NCBI RefSeq assembly: GCF_033705735.1
Contig: NZ_CP131130.1
Coordinates: 248,001 to 312,000 of the forward strand
Origin: Shinella zoogloeoides
GTDB lineage: Bacteria; Pseudomonadota; Alphaproteobacteria; Rhizobiales; Rhizobiaceae
Length of the DNA stretch: 64,000 nucleotides
Direction: 5' to 3'
Part shown: in pieces, positions 48,148-57,083 of the stretch
Layout of the letters: every line of letters begins with the position of its first letter
Position numbering within the stretch: position 1 is the first letter of the stretch
Made by a program: the position numbers and the translations under genes
Notes under the pieces: model-generated
What the model saw: the letters and a program-made list of their open reading frames with translations, nothing else
What the model was told of the DNA's origin: nothing
The model's database searches: none

Positions 48148-50061
48148 ATGAACATTCACACCGGTTATGCTGCCGCTTCTCAGCAATACAAGAAAGGTGA
48201 ATATCTGGGGGCCCTCCGCACGCTCAACAGCTTGCTCGATACGACCCGGGACGCGAGGACATACTCCCTTCTCGCCAAAACCTTCCTGAAGCTCGACATG
48301 AAATCCGAGGCGGCGGAAGCCTATGCCCTCGCCGGCCGCGAGGAAGGCAGCAGGAAGGAAGAGAACCTTCGCAATGCCATGCAGCTTCATTTCGAATGCG
48401 GCAATGAAGATCAGGTTCTCGTTCTGGCGAGGAACTTCATATCGATCGCCCCGAAGGACCCGGAGATCGCCTATATCATCGCCTCCATCTTCCTGAGGCG
48501 AGGCGAGAAGTCCATCCTCCAGGGCCTGCGCAAGCCCCTTCTCGAAAGCAACAATCCCTCGCATATCGCGCTTGCGATGCGCCTCCTTGCCGACGACCCC
48601 AGGGACGAGGAGAACCTGAGAACGCTCAAGCGCGCCATCAAGCTTTTCCCGAACCATATCGCCATGCAGCTCTTCTATCTGGTGCATGCGCGCGAATTCG
48701 GCGAGTTCGACGACGTGCGGCGTGGCCAGGCGCTCATCGAGAACGAAATCGCGAAGGGCAACCGGGAGGTCGTGCGGAACGACAACCCCTTCCACCATCT
48801 GATGTGGTGCGGCGACGAGAGTCTCAACGGAACGGTTGGCTTCTCCGCCAGCGCCTACGATCCCGCCCTGCCGGAGAAGCGGCGCGGCATGCCGCATGAC
48901 TGGTCGGGAAGGAAGATCCGCATCGGCTATCTGTCGAACGATTTCTGGGAGAACCACGCGACGATGAAGCTCGTCGGAAACGTCCTGGAGCAGCACGACA
49001 GGGACCGTTTCGAGATCACGCTCTTCTGCTACACCGCCCCGCATCACCTCGAAACCAACAGTTTCGATCGCGGCCGCTGGGGCAAGGTCATTTCGGTTGC
49101 CGACATGTCGAATGCGGAAGCCGCCGCCCTGATCCGCAAGGAGAAGATCGACATCCTCGTCGACCTCAAGGGACATACCAAGGGTACCAGGTCCCATATC
49201 CTCAACGAGGCGACCGCGCCGGTCCACGTCGCCTGGCTCGGTTTTCCCGGTACGACCGTCAATGTCGATCTCGACTACGTCATCGGTGACCCGATCGTGC
49301 TGCCGGAAGCCTCGCGCCCGCATTATTACGAAAAATTCTGCCGCCTGCCGGAAACCTACCAGCCGAACGACCCCGTCAGCCGCCCGCGCCTGCAGCCGTG
49401 CAGCCGCGCCGATTTCGGCCTTCCGGAGGACGCCTTCGTCTTTGCATCGTTCAACGGCAATCGAAAGATCAGCCTGAAGGCGATCGATGCCTGGATCAGC
49501 ATCCTCAAAAAGACCGAGAATTCCGTCATCTGGATTCTCGGGGCGAACGCGCGTTTCCAGACGAATATCCGCAAGGAATTCGAAAAGAACCGCATCTCGC
49601 CCAAGCGGGTCTTCTTCACGACGAAGGTCGGCTACGAAGAGCACATCAATCGTATCCAGGTGGCGGATCTCGGGCTCGATACCTATCCCTATAACGGCCA
49701 CACGACGACGTCCGAACAGCTCTGGGCCGGCCTGCCGGTCCTGACGCTCAAGGGCACCAATTTCGCGTCGAGGGTGAGCGAAAGCCTCTTGAACGCAATC
49801 GGCCTTCCCGAACTCGTGGCAGCCGACCAGGCCGACTACATCGACATGGCCGTATCGCTCGCCAAGGACCGGACGCGGATCGCCGAATACAAGAAGCGCT
49901 TGTCCGACAACCGCTTCCTGAAACCCCTGTTCGACAGCGAACGATTCTGCCGCCACCTCGAAAAGGCTTACGAGATGATGGCCGACCGCGCCAAGAGCGG
50001 GCTCGGGCCCGATCACTTCGACGTTCCCGTCTTGCCGGAGCGAACGGCCAGCTTCGCCTAG
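48148..50061 (+). CDS. TPR-containing GT41-type (SPINDLY/OGT-like) glycosyltransferase, second copy
   Basis: This protein has 637 residues. TPR-like helices cover about 1-200 (AAASQQYKKGEYLGALRTLN, AEAYALAGREEG). The catalytic half from about 255 has IRIGYLSNDFWENHATM, LGFPGTTVNVDLDYVIGD, DAFVFASFNGNRKI, DTYPYNGHTTTSEQLWAGLP and LTLKGTNFASRVSESLL, all in GT41 order. It is a paralogue of the enzyme at 32821 but clearly divergent. The start was chosen by AGGGAG 7 nt upstream. It is the first gene of the insertion between fliQ and flhA, on the same strand as the flagellar genes. Likely acceptor is flagellin, by context. Confidence 0.85.
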   Translation: MNIHTGYAAASQQYKKGEYLGALRTLNSLLDTTRDARTYSLLAKTFLKLDMKSEAAEAYALAGREEGSRKEENLRNAMQLHFECGNEDQVLVLARNFISIAPKDPEIAYIIASIFLRRGEKSILQGLRKPLLESNNPSHIALAMRLLADDPRDEENLRTLKRAIKLFPNHIAMQLFYLVHAREFGEFDDVRRGQALIENEIAKGNREVVRNDNPFHHLMWCGDESLNGTVGFSASAYDPALPEKRRGMPHDWSGRKIRIGYLSNDFWENHATMKLVGNVLEQHDRDRFEITLFCYTAPHHLETNSFDRGRWGKVISVADMSNAEAAALIRKEKIDILVDLKGHTKGTRSHILNEATAPVHVAWLGFPGTTVNVDLDYVIGDPIVLPEASRPHYYEKFCRLPETYQPNDPVSRPRLQPCSRADFGLPEDAFVFASFNGNRKISLKAIDAWISILKKTENSVIWILGANARFQTNIRKEFEKNRISPKRVFFTTKVGYEEHINRIQVADLGLDTYPYNGHTTTSEQLWAGLPVLTLKGTNFASRVSESLLNAIGLPELVAADQADYIDMAVSLAKDRTRIAEYKKRLSDNRFLKPLFDSERFCRHLEKAYEMMADRAKSGLGPDHFDVPVLPERTASFA

Positions 50062-50070
50062 TCCAGGTCC

Positions 50071-50102
50071 TTGCCGGGCGGCCCACGGCGGGCGCCCGGC
50101 AA
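50071..50102. terminator. Perfect 10-bp hairpin after the second GT41 gene
   Basis: TTGCCGGGCG (50071-50080) pairs with CGCCCGGCAA (50093-50102), loop 12 nt. It begins 10 nt after the stop. No T-run, so the two glycosyltransferase genes may still be co-transcribed at reduced level. Confidence 0.5.
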
Positions 50103-50154
50103 TAGCGATCCGAAACCTGCCTGCTTCAGTGAAACCCGACAATCGAGCGTACCG

Positions 50155-51648
50155 GTGACGACTTTTCCCCGCACTATCAAACTTGGTCTCGGCAAGGATT
50201 TCAGCGAAGATTGCTTCAATATCGACGTTGCCGCGAGCGCAACCGGCGATGCGGTCCTCGACTTTCGCGTCGCGCCGTTTCTGCCGTCGGAAAAGGCTCT
50301 GCCCACCCGCCGCTTCGGAACCGTCACCCTCAAGAAGAACAGTTTCCGGGAGATCCTGGCGCCCGGTGTCCTGCAGCAGGTGGATGACTTCCAGGCCTTC
50401 ATGACCTCATGCCTGGACCTGCTCGTGGTGGGCGGCGTCATGAAAATCACCGTTCCCTACGATCTGTCCTTCGGAGCCTGGGCCGATCCGAGAAACCGGC
50501 GTGCTTTCAACGAGCTGACATTCGCCAGCTATATCGACGATCAAGGCCATGCCGCCGGCAGCATGCACTGCTTCGAAATGGTATCCCTCGATTACATACC
50601 GGGGCAGATAGCCATGGAGCTTCAGGCGAAGGAAGTTCCCGCGCCGGAGATCGCGCGCTATCCTCGCGCCATCGACGGTCTCAGCGTCCAGCTTCAGAAG
50701 GTTGTCGACCGGAAGGCCGTGGCGACGCCCGCAGCAGCGCAGGACACCAGCCTTCCCCGCACGGCCTCCGGGCCTCAGGCGTTTGCAGGAAGCTGGAGCC
50801 AGTTGAAGGACCGCTTCTGCATCTGGATCGTCACGCCTGAAAACTACATTCACACGCGCGCGTTCTACGAGCCGGCCGTCAGCCTTTCCAGCGCGTTCAG
50901 GCAGCTTGGAGGCTCGGCGCCGATTACGACGCAACCGGCCGAGTGGAAGGGCCGGATTCCCATCATCTATGGCGCCAATGTCCTGACCAAGGACATCGCC
51001 GAGAAGCTGCCGCGCGGCTCGGTGATCTTTAACATGGAGCAGGCGACGACGGATTCGGTGTGGATGTCGTCCAACTATTTCGCATTTCTCAAGACGTTCG
51101 CCGTTCTGGAAAGCAGCGCGGCCAATCTCGAGCGCCTGGCAGGCGTGGGAATAGATCATGCGCAGTTGCTGCAGCTCGGCTATTGCCCAGAATGGACCTG
51201 CATCGAACCGGAGCCGGTCCAGGACATCGACGTTCTCTTCTACGGATCCATGAACGAGCGGCGGCGCGCTATCCTGCTTGCGCTGCATGAGCGGGGCCTG
51301 AAGATCAAGCACCTTTTCGGCGTCTATGGCGCGGAGCGGGATGCCGCGATCGCCCGCGCGAAAGTCGTGATGAACATTCATGCCAAGCCGAACTGGGTTT
51401 TTGAAACCGTCCGGGTTCTCTACCTGCTCGCCAATCGCACCTGCGTCCTTACCGAGGCGGAAGGCGACGATGACGAAGCGGAAGCATATCGCGGCGGCCT
51501 GGCGATGGCGCCCTATGACGATCTCGTCGAAAGGTGCGTGGAGTTGGTCGCAAACGAGGAAGAGCGCCGCCGGCTGGCGGACACCGGCTTCGATCTCGTC
51601 AAGCGCCGCTCGCAGGCTCAAATCCTCTCCGAAGCATTGGGAATCTGA
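50155..51648 (+). CDS. Methyltransferase-like / glycosyltransferase two-domain protein
   Basis: This protein has about 497 residues from GTG at 50155 (VTTFPRTIKLGLGKDF); upstream in-frame sequence overlaps a hairpin and looks non-coding. Residues 1-200 resemble a SAM-methyltransferase-like fold used in polysaccharide clusters (LDFRVAPFLPSEKALPTRR; QAFMTSCLDLLVVGGVMKITVPYD). Residues about 230-497 resemble a glycosyltransferase of the GT-B type (IWIVTPENYIHTRAFYEPAV; IPIIYGANVL; DIDVLFYGSMNERRRAIL; FETVRVLYLLANRTCVLTEA). The split is my reading of the sequence; exact activities are unknown. It converges with the methyltransferase at 51763. Confidence 0.6.
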   Translation: MTTFPRTIKLGLGKDFSEDCFNIDVAASATGDAVLDFRVAPFLPSEKALPTRRFGTVTLKKNSFREILAPGVLQQVDDFQAFMTSCLDLLVVGGVMKITVPYDLSFGAWADPRNRRAFNELTFASYIDDQGHAAGSMHCFEMVSLDYIPGQIAMELQAKEVPAPEIARYPRAIDGLSVQLQKVVDRKAVATPAAAQDTSLPRTASGPQAFAGSWSQLKDRFCIWIVTPENYIHTRAFYEPAVSLSSAFRQLGGSAPITTQPAEWKGRIPIIYGANVLTKDIAEKLPRGSVIFNMEQATTDSVWMSSNYFAFLKTFAVLESSAANLERLAGVGIDHAQLLQLGYCPEWTCIEPEPVQDIDVLFYGSMNERRRAILLALHERGLKIKHLFGVYGAERDAAIARAKVVMNIHAKPNWVFETVRVLYLLANRTCVLTEAEGDDDEAEAYRGGLAMAPYDDLVERCVELVANEEERRRLADTGFDLVKRRSQAQILSEALGI

Positions 51649-51707
51649 GCGTCTTTCCTCCGGCCGAAGACCGTTCGTAGCGCCGGCTATGGCGCGAAAG
51701 CATGGAA

Positions 51708-51746
51708 GCGGCCTGCCCTTCGCTTTCGCGCAAGTCCGCAGGCCGC
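51708..51746. terminator. Hairpin between convergent genes in the glycan region
   Basis: GCGGCCTGC (51708-51716) pairs perfectly with GCAGGCCGC (51738-51746), loop 21 nt, in the 114-nt gap between the two-domain glycosyltransferase and the TylF-like gene. It could stop transcription from both sides. Confidence 0.4.
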
Positions 51747-51762
51747 TCGGCATCCCACCCGG

Positions 51763-52533
51763 TTAAGCTTCCGGGCTTGGCCTTTCCCGCTTTTCCCTGT
51801 TCCAGCGCATCAGCACCTCGGGTGTCACCCGGCAATAGGCCGTGGGGCCGAAGGCCCACGGAATGCTTTCCAGCTCCAGCCCCCAGCGTCCGATGAACTC
51901 GTCGGCAGCCAGGGTTTCCCCGGGCCATTCAGGCTGTGCATATTCATCGAACACGATGATGCCGTTCGGGACCATATGATCGAGAATGTGGTCGAGCACC
52001 GCCTTGGTGGGCTTGTAGACGTCCATGTCCAGCAGAACGAAGGCGAATTTCACGCCCTTCTTTTCCGCGTTGAAGCGGGGGAATGTTTCCGAAACGTCGC
52101 CTTCGACGAGGTGGACGCGTTCCGCAATTCGGCTGACCTTCTTGAAGTGTTCGAACGTATGAATGAACACATCCCGGTTCGTCGCCAAGCCTCCGACCCG
52201 TCTCTGGTCGTGCGGCGTGGACGATAAATCCTCCTCGCTGATTTCCGCAAAGCCGCCAAATCGCTCGAAGCCGTAGAGATGGCGTTGCGAAATGGGCAGC
52301 CTCTCGTGCTGGGCGGCATGGAAGGTCTCGATCAGGCGTGCCAGGAAGAAGAATGTCGAGCCTTTCCAGACACCGAACTCTGCAAGGCTGCCGGGCAACC
52401 CCGTCGTCTTTCCATAAAGCTCGTACAAGGCCATCAGGCGCGCGAATTCCGACTGGCGCATATATGCGGAAAACTTCGTCACCTCGGTAAAGAAGTCGAT
52501 GTTTTCCCCTTGGCTGTTCTGCAGGCTGAACAA
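51763..52533 (-). CDS. TylF/MycF-family O-methyltransferase
   Basis: This 256-residue protein has LAEFGVWKGSTFFFLARLI as the SAM-binding motif, the metal-site motif LLDMDVYKPTKAVLDHI and VFDEYAQPEWPGE, all typical of macrocin-type sugar O-methyltransferases that need a divalent metal. It probably methylates a hydroxyl of a glycan sugar. It is the last gene of the nine-gene minus-strand run starting at rmlC, 63 nt after the reductase. Confidence 0.88.
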   Translation of the reverse strand: MFSLQNSQGENIDFFTEVTKFSAYMRQSEFARLMALYELYGKTTGLPGSLAEFGVWKGSTFFFLARLIETFHAAQHERLPISQRHLYGFERFGGFAEISEEDLSSTPHDQRRVGGLATNRDVFIHTFEHFKKVSRIAERVHLVEGDVSETFPRFNAEKKGVKFAFVLLDMDVYKPTKAVLDHILDHMVPNGIIVFDEYAQPEWPGETLAADEFIGRWGLELESIPWAFGPTAYCRVTPEVLMRWNREKRERPSPEA

Positions 52534-52596
52534 ACTGATTCTCCTATGGTCGAATTACGAAATGCAGGGATGCCGCCGCTGCGGGCGGCACGGCGA

Positions 52597-53823
52597 TCAG
52601 GACACGCGGACGAAACGGCTGAGTTCAAACGGGATATCGTAACCGTCCCAGATGAAATCGAAGTCGAGAGCGGTGCCGGCCGGGCACCAGCGGGATACGC
52701 CCTGTCCGATATGGCTTGCGGCCATCGCGTTCAGTTCCGTCGATGAGAAGCCGAAATGCACGACGGCCTGGTCGTATTCCTCTATCAGCGAGGGAATGTC
52801 ATCGGTTGACGGCAGAAAGACGACTTGCAGGAAGCCGCCTCCGACACGAAGCTCACGGCGTCCCGTGCCTTCGGCAAAGACGCCGGTCACCGCATCGTCC
52901 TGCCAGAGAACCGACGACACTTCGCCCGTGCTCGCCAAGGCGAACGCTTCGGTCATTTTCCGGATGGCGAGCCCCGCGGCTGCCGGCGGCTGCTTTTCAC
53001 GGATGCTCCTGCCCAGATCGGCGAGAAACGCTCTCACCGTCTCCGAATGCGCCGCAGCGTCGCCGACGACATAGAGGGTATGAGGCGAGGCGCAGGCCAT
53101 CTGGTCGAAGACGGCGATATCGTTGGCAAACCGCTGCGCGAGCACATGGCATTCCTGCGGCGTCAAGACGGCGAGGGCCTCGCCCTTGAACAGGGCCCAG
53201 GAAAACCTGTCGCCGAACCAGAGGGCCTTGCCGCCCTTGCGCAGCGGTAGCGATGCGAAGAGATCGACCTTGGCATCGCCGCCCCAGACGACGCGCGCAT
53301 CGCTGCAGGACGAAATTCCGGCGCTTATTTCCGATGCTGCATCGTAGCGAACGAACAACTGGGTTTCGTCAGCCTGCGTCGCCAGTTCCTCGAGAAACAG
53401 GTCACAGACGGATTGCATCGCGCTGCTGATCGTCGAGGGCAGGCGCACCACATTCGCGTTGCCGACCAGATAGGAAAGTATCCAGGAATAGAGAAACACC
53501 GTCTCGACATTCTGGGGCGGCAGATGAAACACGAGGCCCCGGGCGCGGGCCTGGGTCGTTTCCGGCATCCGTCGCAGATAGCTCTCTTTCAACCGCTGAA
53601 GGGCGGATTTGCGCGTCCAGAAGGCGAAATGCGTGACGAAGGCGGGCAGGCTCGCCCGTTTTTCGAGGAGCTTCGCGCTGACGGCGGCGACGGCGGCAAG
53701 CCTGTCGTCGGAAAAGGGCAGGACGGTCCGGTGCCGGATGCGCTTATCGAGATCCTTGACGAAGTTCGCCTCGGATATCTCCCGGATGGATCCTTTCGTG
53801 CCGAGAACCTGCACATCCGTCAT
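52597..53823 (-). CDS. LuxC-like acyl-CoA/acyl-protein reductase
   Basis: This 408-residue protein belongs to the LuxC family of aldehyde-dehydrogenase-fold fatty acid reductases. It has a long N-terminal region (LPPQNVETVFLYSWILSYLVGNANVVRLP), the nucleotide-binding part (VVWGGDAKVDLFASLPL) and the catalytic cysteine C244 in FDQMACASPHTLYVVG. LuxC accepts an acyl group from LuxE and reduces it with NADPH to an aldehyde. The start ATG overlaps the luxE-like stop by 4 nt. It has no bioluminescence partners here. Confidence 0.85.
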   Translation of the reverse strand: MTDVQVLGTKGSIREISEANFVKDLDKRIRHRTVLPFSDDRLAAVAAVSAKLLEKRASLPAFVTHFAFWTRKSALQRLKESYLRRMPETTQARARGLVFHLPPQNVETVFLYSWILSYLVGNANVVRLPSTISSAMQSVCDLFLEELATQADETQLFVRYDAASEISAGISSCSDARVVWGGDAKVDLFASLPLRKGGKALWFGDRFSWALFKGEALAVLTPQECHVLAQRFANDIAVFDQMACASPHTLYVVGDAAAHSETVRAFLADLGRSIREKQPPAAAGLAIRKMTEAFALASTGEVSSVLWQDDAVTGVFAEGTGRRELRVGGGFLQVVFLPSTDDIPSLIEEYDQAVVHFGFSSTELNAMAASHIGQGVSRWCPAGTALDFDFIWDGYDIPFELSRFVRVS

Positions 53824-54893
53824 CGCATCGCCCTCGTTGTTGCGGCCACCACGTCGCTGCAGCCCCGCAGCTCGGCTCTTGCCACCCGGCCGGTTATCCG
53901 GACGGCCTTGCCGAAGCGCCCGCCGATGCCGCTGTCCACCTCGACGATGACGCCGCGATCCTCCGTCAGGATGCTGTGACCGGGATAGGAGAGGGGGAGC
54001 AGGGAAAGTGTCTGGACGACGCCTTCCTCGCCGGGAGCGGCCGGCTGCCAGTCGCCCGGCCTCCGCACGATGATGTCCGTGAAATTCGGAGGGTGGAGCA
54101 GGCCGTCCTCGCCTTCCGTGAAGACGGAACCGATCTGTTCCACGAAGCCATAGAAATTGCAGATGTTTCTCAAGCCGAACCGCCGGCCGAGGGCCGCGCG
54201 GAAATCGGGGTTGGAAACCTTCTGCTCCTCCAGGCTCTTCCAGCCGCCGGAGTGGACGAGGATCCCGTTCGAAAGGTCGAACTCCCCATCGGCGCACATC
54301 TGGTAGAGCCTCGACCATACGAGGAAGGTGAAGCCGAAGATCAGGAAGGACTGCCCCTGGTATTTTTCGATGAAGGACAGAAGCGTATCGCGCTGCAGGT
54401 CGAGTTCGCTGTCGAGGGCGAATGTCGCGTTTGCGCCGAATTTCATCATGCCGAGCACGCCGGCACCCCGCGCACTGAGATCGCCCGGCTTGAGGACATC
54501 CTTCGTGTCGATGACGAGAAATGGCTGGCGCCTTTCCCCGAGAATGGAGCGGAAGGTCGACACCAGGGCCTGCGACTGGCGTGCGGCGGTGGCCTTGTCG
54601 ACGACGATGCGGCTTGGAACCTGTCCCGACGTGCCGCTTGAGCGCAGGGTCATCAGCGGCGTATCCGTCGACGACAGTTCGAGCTTCTTGAAGAGGCCGA
54701 CGGGAAGGAACGGAATGTCCTCCAGGCGCTCGTAGCGTCGTGGCCCGCCCCAGGCGGCATCGATCATGCGGGCATAGGGAGCGCAGCGCTCGTAGTGGTA
54801 CCGCACGAGATCGTTCAGCTCCGGCAGAAGGAGCGCTTCCTTGCTTGCCTGCCTGTGGGAATGCGCCGGTGTCTGGAGCAGTTCTTCAAACAT
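53820..54893 (-). CDS. LuxE-like acyl-protein synthetase
   Basis: This protein has 357 residues from ATG at 54893; a start at 54917 is possible but would overlap the upstream gene by 32 nt. The adenylate-forming signature (LRSSGTSGQVPSRIVVD) and the LuxE core (FLIFGFTFLVWSRLYQ; HSGGWKSLEEQKVS; NFYGFVEQIGSVF) are present. It ends with RGCSDVV, matching the C-terminal cysteine region that carries the acyl group in LuxE (C345 here). It would activate an acid with ATP and hand it to the LuxC-like enzyme. Confidence 0.88.
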   Translation of the reverse strand: MFEELLQTPAHSHRQASKEALLLPELNDLVRYHYERCAPYARMIDAAWGGPRRYERLEDIPFLPVGLFKKLELSSTDTPLMTLRSSGTSGQVPSRIVVDKATAARQSQALVSTFRSILGERRQPFLVIDTKDVLKPGDLSARGAGVLGMMKFGANATFALDSELDLQRDTLLSFIEKYQGQSFLIFGFTFLVWSRLYQMCADGEFDLSNGILVHSGGWKSLEEQKVSNPDFRAALGRRFGLRNICNFYGFVEQIGSVFTEGEDGLLHPPNFTDIIVRRPGDWQPAAPGEEGVVQTLSLLPLSYPGHSILTEDRGVIVEVDSGIGGRFGKAVRITGRVARAELRGCSDVVAATTRAMR

Positions 54894-56352
54894 CGCCGAT
54901 TTCCCGAAGCCGGGCATAGTCCGTCTTGCCGTTCTCCTTGCGGGGAATGGCGGAGACGTGCCGAAGGACGAATGCCGTGGAAGGGATGCGGTATCGGCCC
55001 GCCAGTATCCGCAGGAACGCCTTTATCGCGCGCGCATCGCCGCTCTCGTGGCAGACGACGATCTTCTCGTCATCGTCGAAACAGCTCACGCTCGCGACTT
55101 CGCCGATATCGAGCTCTACCGCATCGAGAGCGATCCGCAGGCCCGAAACCTTCGCAAATCGCTTCACGCGCCCCTTCAGGAACAGGAAGCCATCGGCGTC
55201 GAGCCAGCCTATGTCGCCGGTTGCAAGGACGCCTGCGAGCTCGTCTCCACGCGCAAGATCGCTGCGCGAGGACGCATAGCCCAGCATGACATTCGGCCCG
55301 TCATAAATCACATTCCCGACGTTGCCGGCCGGAAGGGCGTCGCCCTGATCGTCGAGGATACGGATTTGCCCGCCCGCCAACGGCTTGCCGACGGAGCCCA
55401 GCTTTTCGGGCAATGCCCCGCCGGGCGTCGTCGTCATGCGCGGAGAGGCTTCCGTCTGGCCGTACATCACATGAAAATTCCCGTTGCGGTGCCGGACATT
55501 CTCAAGGATGCGCCCCTGAATGCGCGTGTCGAGGGCGCCGCCGGCCTGTGTAAACGTCGTGACCGATGCCGGCACCAGCTCGAAGCCGAAACGCGCCAGG
55601 GTCGCGTAATGGAAGGGCACGCCGGGAAAGTGCGTGCATTCCGCCCCGGCAACCTTTTGCCAGAAGCTCGGGGAAGTGACCGCATCGTTCATGACGAAAA
55701 CGCGTCCCCCGACCTGCAGATGGGAGGTGACCAACGACAGGCCGTAGGAATAGTGCAAGGGCAGGTGGGCGATCGCAACGCTCCGGCTGTCGATCCGCAG
55801 CACGTCCGCGATCTGAAGCGCATTCGTGACGACGGCGGCCCCGGACAGCCGGACAAAGCGTGCGCTTCCCGTCGTTCCCGACGTCGCCAGCATCAGCTGA
55901 AGGTTCGGTGCGATCGGTGCTTTTCCGCGTTCCTCCTGCTGCCTGACGGCCCAGTACGCGGCTGAGGCGCTGTCGAAACCCCGGGCGAACCCCTCGGCCT
56001 CCGCAATCGGACTGGAAGACAGCAGGATATCCGGCCGGTATGCGTCGATCAGACCGGAGAGCTTCTCATCGGGCAGGGCCGGATCGACAAGCATGACCGC
56101 GTGCCCCGCCGCTGCCGCGGCCAGGATGGAGATCACGGTGGCCGCGCGGTTCTCGCTCGCCAGAAAAACCAGCCCCTTTTCGGGCCGGGCAATGATCTTT
56201 GCCAGCGCAATGCTCATCGCGCGCAGCTCCTCCCGGCTGATCCAGGCGCCGCCGGTGTCGTCCTGCAGGGCGGGAGCCTTCTCCACCGCGGGAAGGACAG
56301 GCAGCAGGCCGCCGCAGAGGGGATCGGGTCCAGCGGGAATGCGCTCCATCAT
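54886..56352 (-). CDS. Acyl-AMP ligase (adenylate-forming enzyme)
   Basis: This 488-residue ANL-superfamily enzyme has the phosphate-binding loop LATSGTTGSARFVRLS (about 155), YGQTEASPRM, the LATGDIGWLDADGFLF motif and the catalytic lysine near the end in RKENGKTDYARL. It likely activates a short carboxylic acid and loads it onto the acyl carrier protein encoded two genes upstream. It overlaps the SDR gene by 4 nt. The acid is not identifiable from sequence. Confidence 0.85.
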   Translation of the reverse strand: MMERIPAGPDPLCGGLLPVLPAVEKAPALQDDTGGAWISREELRAMSIALAKIIARPEKGLVFLASENRAATVISILAAAAAGHAVMLVDPALPDEKLSGLIDAYRPDILLSSSPIAEAEGFARGFDSASAAYWAVRQQEERGKAPIAPNLQLMLATSGTTGSARFVRLSGAAVVTNALQIADVLRIDSRSVAIAHLPLHYSYGLSLVTSHLQVGGRVFVMNDAVTSPSFWQKVAGAECTHFPGVPFHYATLARFGFELVPASVTTFTQAGGALDTRIQGRILENVRHRNGNFHVMYGQTEASPRMTTTPGGALPEKLGSVGKPLAGGQIRILDDQGDALPAGNVGNVIYDGPNVMLGYASSRSDLARGDELAGVLATGDIGWLDADGFLFLKGRVKRFAKVSGLRIALDAVELDIGEVASVSCFDDDEKIVVCHESGDARAIKAFLRILAGRYRIPSTAFVLRHVSAIPRKENGKTDYARLREIGDV

Positions 56353-57083
56353 ATCACCATGCCGCCATCGACGCCGATGACCTGGCCGGTGACATACCGG
56401 GAGAGGTCGCTTGCGAGGAAGAGGATGACATCGGCGACCTCCTCGGCCGTTCCAGGCCGCGCCAGGCCGATGCTGCGCAAGGTCTCCGCCTTGATTTCCG
56501 GGCTGAGGCCCTCCGTGAGCGCTGTCTCTATGAAACCCGGAGCGACCGCATTGACGCGAATATTATGACGGGCGAGTTCCTTGGCCGCAGCCAGCGTCGC
56601 ACCGATAACACCGGCCTTCGATGCGGCATAGACGAGCTGTCCCGCAACCCCGCGCACGCCGACGATGGAAGACAGGTTGACGATGCTGCCGCCCGTTCTG
56701 GCCATGAGGCGCGCGGCGGCCTGCGTGAAATGTACGACGCCCGCGACATTGGTCTGCAGGCTCTCGTGAATATCCGCATCGGAAATCATGCCGGTCATTG
56801 CAGGCCGCATGATGCCGGCATTGTTCACGAGGATATCCAGGCGCCGGTAGCGGGAGAAAACCTGCTTCACCGCAGCTTGAGAAAAATCCGCGACGCCGAC
56901 GTCGCCTTCGATCAGGAGAAGGCGCTCGGGATCGAACATGTCGAGGACCGGCTCGCCGATCTGCCGCGCGACGAGGACGACCGATGCCCCCTGGTCCGCG
57001 AGCCTTCGGGCGGCAGCAAGGCCGATGCCCCGGGAGGCGCCGGTAATGAGTGCGACACGTCCGGTAAGATCAGCCGGCGTCAT
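56349..57083 (-). CDS. FabG-like short-chain dehydrogenase/reductase
   Basis: This 244-residue classical SDR has the cofactor motif TGASRGIG (14-21), NNAGIM, the serine of VNLSSIVG and the YAASKAG catalytic Tyr-Lys pair, ending in TGQVIGVDGGMVI. It is closest in pattern to 3-oxoacyl-ACP reductases, fitting the neighbouring ACP and ligase genes. The start lies within the end of the ACP gene (14-nt overlap). Confidence 0.9.
   Translation of the reverse strand: MTPADLTGRVALITGASRGIGLAAARRLADQGASVVLVARQIGEPVLDMFDPERLLLIEGDVGVADFSQAAVKQVFSRYRRLDILVNNAGIMRPAMTGMISDADIHESLQTNVAGVVHFTQAAARLMARTGGSIVNLSSIVGVRGVAGQLVYAASKAGVIGATLAAAKELARHNIRVNAVAPGFIETALTEGLSPEIKAETLRSIGLARPGTAEEVADVILFLASDLSRYVTGQVIGVDGGMVI

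Noticed and set aside
50071..50154. Upstream start of the two-domain glycosyltransferase at 50071
   Set aside because: This stretch is a perfect hairpin after the previous gene and encodes Pro/Arg/Gly-rich residues with no similarity to the protein body.
52597..54893. A bioluminescence (lux) operon
   Set aside because: Only LuxC- and LuxE-like proteins are present, without luciferase or transferase; neighbours are sugar and ACP genes.
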